Origin: an uncultured Eubacteriales bacterium
GTDB lineage: Bacteria; Bacillota; Clostridia; Lachnospirales; Lachnospiraceae
Reading direction: 5' to 3'
Length of the DNA stretch: 8,882 nucleotides
Assembly: GCA_949297565.1 (NCBI GenBank)
Contig: CASFUI010000123.1
Coordinates: 1-8,882 of the forward strand
Below are positions 6,129-8,882 of this stretch, piece after piece; position 1 is the first letter of the stretch; every line of letters begins with the position of its first letter. The position numbers were made by a program, and so were the translations under genes. The notes under the pieces were generated by a model. The model did not search any database, was not told where the DNA came from, and saw only the letters and a list, made by a program, of their open reading frames with translations.

Positions 6129-7210
6129 TGAGATACGCAGAATTTCTTAAAAAAAACGGAACAATAGGTTTTGCGGCGCCTTCGTTCGGATGTGCCGCAC
6201 AGCCTTACAAGGGGGCGTTTGACAATGCCCTCAAAAATTTTAAACAAATGGGATATAAATGTATGCTTGGTCCCAACTGTTATGCGGCAGAGGGAATCGG
6301 GATAAGCAGCACGCCGAAAAAATGCGGTGAAGAGCTCACTCAGATGTACTGCAGCTCAGAAAATGACGTTCTGATTTCGTGCGGAGGCGGTGAGCTTATG
6401 TGCGAGACGCTGGAGTATGTTGATTTTGACGCGGTAAAAAACGCGGAGCCGAAGTGGTATCTGGGCTATTCCGACAATACTAACTTTACATTCTTGCAGA
6501 CAACACTGTGCGATACGGCTTCTGTATACGGCATGTGCGCGGGGGCGTTCGGAATGGAGCCGTGGCATAAATCGGTTGACGATACGTTTTCAGTGCTTAC
6601 AGGCAGAGGAGCAGTTTACAGCAAGTCAGACGGCAGCGGATGTGTATCGTTTAAATTTAACGGTTACGACAAGTGGGAGAAGGAGTCGCTTAAGTCTGAG
6701 GAGTGCCCGACAGCTTCCATGAATGTCACGGAGCCAAGAGTTATACATGTTTTTAACGGAGATAAGAGACAGCCGGAAAATACCTCTCTTAATTTCAGCG
6801 GCAGACTTATCGGCGGATGTATGGATTGCCTTGTCAATCTGCTCGGAACTAAGTATGACAGAGTTTCACAGTTCAACGAGCGCTATAAGGAGGACGGTTT
6901 CATATGGTTTCTTGAGAGCTGCGATTTGAATGTGTTTGCTATACGGCGCGCAATGTGGCAAATGGATAATGCCGGGTGGTTTAAATACTTAAAGGGCTTT
7001 ATAATCGGACGTCCGCTTGTGTTCGGACAGGAGCTTATGGGGCTTGACCAGTATGATGCGGTGCTGGGAATAATCGGAAAATATAATGTCCCTGTTGTTA
7101 TGGATATTGATTTGGGGCATCTCTCGCCGACAATGCCAATAATATGCGGAAGTCTTGGAGAGGTTTCGGTTGATGGCAATGATTATTCTGTCGGTATGAG
7201 GCTGGTATAA
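6128..7210 (+). CDS. S66-family serine peptidase (MccF/LD-carboxypeptidase type)
   Basis: A 360-residue peptidase without signal peptide, so probably cytoplasmic. S66 enzymes cleave amide bonds such as the terminal L,D-peptide bond of recycled murein tetrapeptide (LdcA) or the acyl-sulfamoyl link of microcin C-type antibiotics (MccF). All three catalytic elements are present: the nucleophile elbow GYSDNT with Ser115, Glu263 in WFLESCD, and His331 in DLGHLSPTMPI. N-terminal IGFAAPSFG and LIGGCMDCLVNLLGT are also family features. At 360 residues it is nearer the MccF type (about 340-350) than LdcA (about 300). A Trp-containing insert (around W180-190) also fits that type. The start overlaps the sufB stop by one base (TAATG), so translation is coupled. 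This linkage to Fe-S assembly is unexpected: it may be a peptidoglycan-recycling enzyme, a self-protection enzyme, or simply an operon passenger. Two terminators end the operon after it. Confidence 0.9.
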   Translation: MRYAEFLKKNGTIGFAAPSFGCAAQPYKGAFDNALKNFKQMGYKCMLGPNCYAAEGIGISSTPKKCGEELTQMYCSSENDVLISCGGGELMCETLEYVDFDAVKNAEPKWYLGYSDNTNFTFLQTTLCDTASVYGMCAGAFGMEPWHKSVDDTFSVLTGRGAVYSKSDGSGCVSFKFNGYDKWEKESLKSEECPTASMNVTEPRVIHVFNGDKRQPENTSLNFSGRLIGGCMDCLVNLLGTKYDRVSQFNERYKEDGFIWFLESCDLNVFAIRRAMWQMDNAGWFKYLKGFIIGRPLVFGQELMGLDQYDAVLGIIGKYNVPVVMDIDLGHLSPTMPIICGSLGEVSVDGNDYSVGMRLV

Positions 7211-7252
7211 AATCCGGCTTGTGTGAATTTCAGTTAAATAAAAAATATCTGT

Positions 7253-7287
7253 AAAACAGGCAAATATTCGTTATTTGCCTGTTTTTC
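7253..7287 (+). terminator. first terminator of the mecA-suf operon
   Basis: A 14-bp inverted repeat pairs 7253-7266 with 7272-7285 (core ACAGGCAAAT with ATTTGCCTGT) around the loop TTCGT, ending in a T-run. The A-tract at the 5' side means that it could also work on the opposite strand. Confidence 0.92.
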
Positions 7288-7293
7288 TCACCG

Positions 7294-7320
7294 AAAGAGT
7301 TCGCTTGCGAACTCTTTTTT
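7294..7320 (+). terminator. second, tandem terminator
   Basis: The inverted repeat AAAGAGTTCG (7294-7303) with CGAACTCTTT (7308-7317) closes on the loop CTTG, then TTT. The loop is the same as in the ilvC terminator. It lies 8 nt after the first terminator and insulates the downstream promoter from the suf operon. Confidence 0.88.
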
Positions 7321-7324
7321 CAAA

Positions 7325-7378
7325 TTAACATTTCTTAAACATTTCTTGAAACTTTCAAAAACAATCAGATTTTATTAT
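7325..7378 (+). promoter_or_regulatory. promoter with four 11-bp tandem repeats, candidate response-regulator site
   Basis: Four consecutive 11-nt units start at 7325, 7336, 7347 and 7358: TTAACATTTCT, TAAACATTTCT, TGAAACTTTCA and AAAACAATCAG. The first two differ at only one position; the fourth is degenerate. AACA occurs in the same phase in units 1, 2 and 4. The best -10 is TATTAT at 7373-7378, with no proper -35 at the right place, which fits an activator-dependent promoter with the activator bound over the -35 region. An alternative reading is TTTCAA (7353-7358) with TATATA (7376-7381), spacer 17. An 11-bp repeat spacing is typical of PhoB/OmpR-family binding sites. Direct or helical-phase proof is not available here. 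Confidence 0.6.
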
Positions 7379-7417
7379 ATAGCCAGTAAATGAAAAACAA
7401 AACGGAGGTTATCAGTT

Positions 7418-7786
7418 ATGACAAAGAAAAATTTTATCAGCTTAATTCTTGGAACTATCGGCGGAATTTTGTTTGCAATCGGCATGTGTATGTGCCTTTT
7501 GCCGGAATGGAATGCTTTTACACCCGGAGTTGTCATTGCTGCGGCAGGTATCGCGGTGCTGGCTGTACTGCTGATTGTCAGACGCAAAATGGACGGCAGA
7601 CCTGCGATTAAACTGAACGGCAGGACTGTAGGAACAATAGTCTTTGGCGTCATAGCGGCATTAGTGTTAGGAGTCGGTATGTGTATGGCTATGGTGTGGG
7701 AAATGATGATTTCAGGAATTATAGTGGGCATAGTCGGAATAGTTCTTCTGCTTTGTCTTATTCCTATGTGTAAAGGTATTAAATAA
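7418..7786 (+). CDS. small four-helix membrane protein with internal duplication
   Basis: A 122-residue hydrophobic protein with four predicted membrane helices (about 6-28, 37-54, 70-92 and 98-117). Each half carries GMCM near the end of its first helix (22-25 and 87-90), then a Trp-containing loop (EWNAF; WEMM) and a Gly-containing second helix. The protein thus looks like two fused copies of a two-helix hairpin. The short loop in the middle (RRKMDGRPAIKLNGR) is basic, and both termini carry Lys, so N and C termini and the central loop should all be cytoplasmic by the positive-inside rule. GGAGG (7404-7408) lies 9 nt before the ATG. I cannot name a function. It is co-transcribed with the 11-mer repeat protein, and the response regulator follows downstream, so a role in an envelope response is plausible. 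Met and Cys inside the helices could bind metal or be redox active (speculation). Confidence 0.85.
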   Translation: MTKKNFISLILGTIGGILFAIGMCMCLLPEWNAFTPGVVIAAAGIAVLAVLLIVRRKMDGRPAIKLNGRTVGTIVFGVIAALVLGVGMCMAMVWEMMISGIIVGIVGIVLLLCLIPMCKGIK

Positions 7787-7810
7787 TAATAGAGAAAGAA
7801 GGTCAAAAGA

Positions 7811-8083
7811 ATGAATAAAGTTATCTCATCTGCAATAAAGGCAAACGAAAAAATTGCGGAGGGCGTTACATCAGGCTATAAGAAAATAGAAGAAGGCGTG
7901 GTCGGCGGATATAAAAAGATAGAGAACGGAGTAGTAGGAGGATATAAAAAAATAGAAGATAAGTTTGTCGAAAAATATCTTACTCATGAGGGTGAAACCG
8001 TCGAGGAGGCAAAAAAGCGTCTGACAGAGGAACAGGCTGCTCGTGCCGGCGAGAAAACAGGCGGCAGCACATCAAAACATTGA
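7811..8083 (+). CDS. small protein with 11-residue amphipathic GVVGGYKKIE repeats
   Basis: A 90-residue, highly charged protein without signal peptide. Residues 18-50 are three tandem 11-residue units, GVTSGYKKIEE, GVVGGYKKIEN and GVVGGYKKIED, with a partial unit before (EKIAE) and a degenerate one after (KFVEKYL). Eleven-residue periodicity gives a 3.67-residue-per-turn amphipathic helix, with Val/Ile/Tyr on one face and Lys/Glu on the other. The pattern resembles the KTKEGV repeats of synucleins and the 11-mers of apolipoproteins, which bind curved membranes. This is analogy, not homology. The C-terminal part, LTHEGETVEEAKKRL, recurs to my knowledge in many small clostridial proteins of this kind; no function is assigned. 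The ribosome binding site AAAGAAGG (7795-7802) lies 8 nt before the ATG. It is 24 nt downstream of the membrane-protein gene and is followed by a terminator. Confidence 0.85.
   Translation: MNKVISSAIKANEKIAEGVTSGYKKIEEGVVGGYKKIENGVVGGYKKIEDKFVEKYLTHEGETVEEAKKRLTEEQAARAGEKTGGSTSKH
7862..7960 (+). repeat. three tandem 33-bp coding repeats
   Basis: Three copies of a 33-bp unit encode the 11-residue repeats of the small protein. Copies two and three are the most alike at the protein level and differ mainly at silent or near-silent positions (GGCGTGGTCGGCGG against GGAGTAGTAGGAGG). This shows that the protein repeat is kept while the DNA drifts, so the repeat is selected. Confidence 0.85.
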
Positions 8084-8103
8084 TTGTCAGCTGTAAAAAA
8101 GTT

Positions 8104-8146
8104 AATTGAGCTGTGGAGCATTTAATGCTGTACAGCTCGATTTTTG
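8104..8146 (+). terminator. terminator of the two-gene membrane/repeat unit
   Basis: A long hairpin pairs 8104-8114 (AATTGAGCTGT) with 8132-8142 (ACAGCTCGATT, one G-T pair). An inner stem AGCAT/ATGCT with loop TTA is separated by a two-base mismatch. A T-run follows and overlaps the base of the stem. It separates the unit from the response-regulator promoter. Confidence 0.8.
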
Positions 8147-8173
8147 TTCAAAATTTTAAAAAAATAAAAATTC

Positions 8174-8204
8174 AAACAAAACTTTAACATTCTCATGATA
8201 TAAT
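8174..8204 (+). promoter_or_regulatory. promoter of the response-regulator gene, with two 11-bp-spaced AACA motifs
   Basis: A perfect extended -10, TG at 8196-8197 and TATAAT at 8199-8204, lacks a -35. Upstream, AAACA (8174-8178) and TAACA (8185-8189) are exactly 11 bp apart, and the second AACA starts 13 nt before the -10. The same 13-nt distance occurs at the 7325 promoter. Upstream A-tracts (8150-8170) may act as an UP element. Expected transcription start is about 8211, giving a leader of about 85 nt. Confidence 0.6.
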
Positions 8205-8283
8205 CAAAAAAATTATGGAGAGAATTGCGTTAAAGGCAGGCTCAAAATTTATATTTGTGCCGCAATCCGTGATTATGCTTCGG

Positions 8284-8291
8284 AAGGGAGG
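8284..8291 (+). promoter_or_regulatory. ribosome binding site that sets the response-regulator start
   Basis: AAGGGAGG ends 4 nt before the ATG at 8296. The frame is open upstream to an ATG at 8215, which would add 27 residues. That ATG has no ribosome binding site and would fall almost at the transcription start, so 8296 is preferred. It also gives the family's usual beginning, MFKILVVEDD. Confidence 0.75.
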
Positions 8292-8295
8292 CAGC

Positions 8296-8882
8296 ATGTT
8301 TAAGATTTTGGTTGTTGAGGATGATAAGGACTTAAATCACACTGTTTGTGCTTTTTTGAATCAGAGCGGCTACGAGGCACATGGGTGTCTTAATGCGGTC
8401 GACGCTTATAATGCTATGTATAACGATACATTTGATTTGATTGTGTCAGATATTATGATGCCTGATATTGACGGATTTGAATTTGCTGAAACTGTGCGTG
8501 AGTTAAACGAAAATATTCCTATACTTTTTATGACGGCAAGGGATGATTTTGCATCTAAACAGCGCGGATACAGGATAGGAATTGATGACTACATGGTAAA
8601 GCCGATTGACCTGGACGAATTGTTTCTGAGGATTGGTGCTCTGCTGCGCCGTGCAAAGATTGCAAGCAGTCACCGCCTGGAAATCGGTAAGCTGGTACTG
8701 GATGCAGATGAGCGCACTGCGGTTTTGGGAGAGAATGAAATTCCGCTGACTATGAGGGAATTTAATATTCTCTACAAGCTTCTGTCATATCCGAAAAAAA
8801 CCTTTACCAGAACACAGCTTATGGACGAGTTCTGGGATGCGGATTCAAACACGGCTCCGAGAGCGGTGGACGTGTATATGAC
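8296..8882 (+). CDS. OmpR/PhoB-family response regulator (3' end outside window)
   Basis: The first 195 residues of a two-component response regulator. The receiver domain (1-118) has the acidic pocket Glu8-Asp9-Asp10, the phosphoacceptor Asp52 in SDIMMPDIDG, the switch Thr80 in FMTAR, and Lys102 in the MVKPID motif. A linker follows, and then the start of the winged-helix DNA-binding domain: LTMREFNILYKLLSYPKK, then RTQLMDEFWD and the recognition-helix start APRAVDVYM, where the window ends. The PhoB/OmpR subfamily binds 11-bp-spaced direct repeats as tandem dimers, which matches the repeats seen in the promoters at 7325 and 8174. A sensor kinase is expected downstream but is not in view. 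The regulator probably controls its own gene and the membrane/repeat pair; this is inference from the promoter match. The catalytic pocket is complete, so the protein is probably phosphorylated. Confidence 0.94.
   Translation, partial: MFKILVVEDDKDLNHTVCAFLNQSGYEAHGCLNAVDAYNAMYNDTFDLIVSDIMMPDIDGFEFAETVRELNENIPILFMTARDDFASKQRGYRIGIDDYMVKPIDLDELFLRIGALLRRAKIASSHRLEIGKLVLDADERTAVLGENEIPLTMREFNILYKLLSYPKKTFTRTQLMDEFWDADSNTAPRAVDVYM

Noticed and set aside
7375..7806. 143-residue minus-strand open frame rich in Ile, Pro and Thr
   Set aside because: It is the complement of the hydrophobic four-helix gene, and the composition is a shadow of Gly/Ile/Val codons.
7862..7960. CRISPR-like short repeats
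   Set aside because: The 33-bp units are directly adjacent without spacers, lie in frame and encode a kept 11-residue repeat.
8224..8266. Leader structure or riboswitch before the response regulator
   Set aside because: ATTGCG (8224-8229) and CGCAAT (8261-8266) could pair, with GGCA/TGCC inside, but these two stems conflict at one base and match no known riboswitch class.
8215..8295. 27-residue N-terminal extension of the response regulator from ATG 8215
   Set aside because: The frame is open, but there is no ribosome binding site, and the ATG lies about 4 nt from the expected transcription start. The 8296 start fits the family and has AAGGGAGG.

Overview
The window looks like Clostridia, most probably a Lachnospiraceae-type gut anaerobe. 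The evidence is moderate-to-low GC, strong AAGGGAGG-type ribosome binding sites, a MecA adaptor, a minimal two-gene SUF-type Fe-S assembly pair without SufS/SufU/SufD alongside, and small proteins typical of that family. This assignment is inference from gene content. All supported genes lie on the + strand.

Layout. (1) Positions 1-453 hold the C-terminal third of ketol-acid reductoisomerase (ilvC) and its hairpin terminator. (2) Positions 503-3516 hold a three-gene unit of cell-surface character. It encodes a lipoprotein of unknown function, then a bitopic membrane protein with an extracytoplasmic PIG-L/LmbE-type zinc deacetylase domain and a very basic tail. The third gene starts inside the second and encodes a protein that I read as a degenerate, two-domain relative of hydroxymethylbilane synthase (HemC), lacking the cofactor domain and most catalytic residues. 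(3) Positions 3632-7320 hold a tight operon: mecA, sufC-like ATPase, sufB-like scaffold and an S66-family (MccF/LD-carboxypeptidase) serine peptidase, with gaps of 3 nt, 30 nt and a 1-nt overlap. It ends in two tandem terminators. (4) Positions 7325-8145 hold a two-gene unit, a small four-helix membrane protein with an internal duplication and a 90-residue protein built on 11-residue GVVGGYKKIE repeats, followed by a terminator. (5) Positions 8174-8882 hold a promoter and the 5' part of an OmpR-family response regulator, cut by the window end.

How they may work together. The SUF pair should build Fe-S clusters (needed, for example, by dihydroxyacid dehydratase next to IlvC in branched-chain amino acid synthesis, though that gene is not in view). 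MecA suggests proteolytic control through ClpC in the same transcript. The downstream membrane protein, repeat protein and response regulator look like an envelope-response module. The promoter of the two small genes carries four 11-bp tandem repeats, and the regulator promoter carries two similar units at the same distance from its -10. This arrangement is typical of OmpR/PhoB-type regulators, so the regulator may control both transcripts. The most unusual items are the HemC-like protein, the synuclein-like 11-mer repeat protein, the shared promoter architecture, and the MecA-SUF-S66 peptidase operon.
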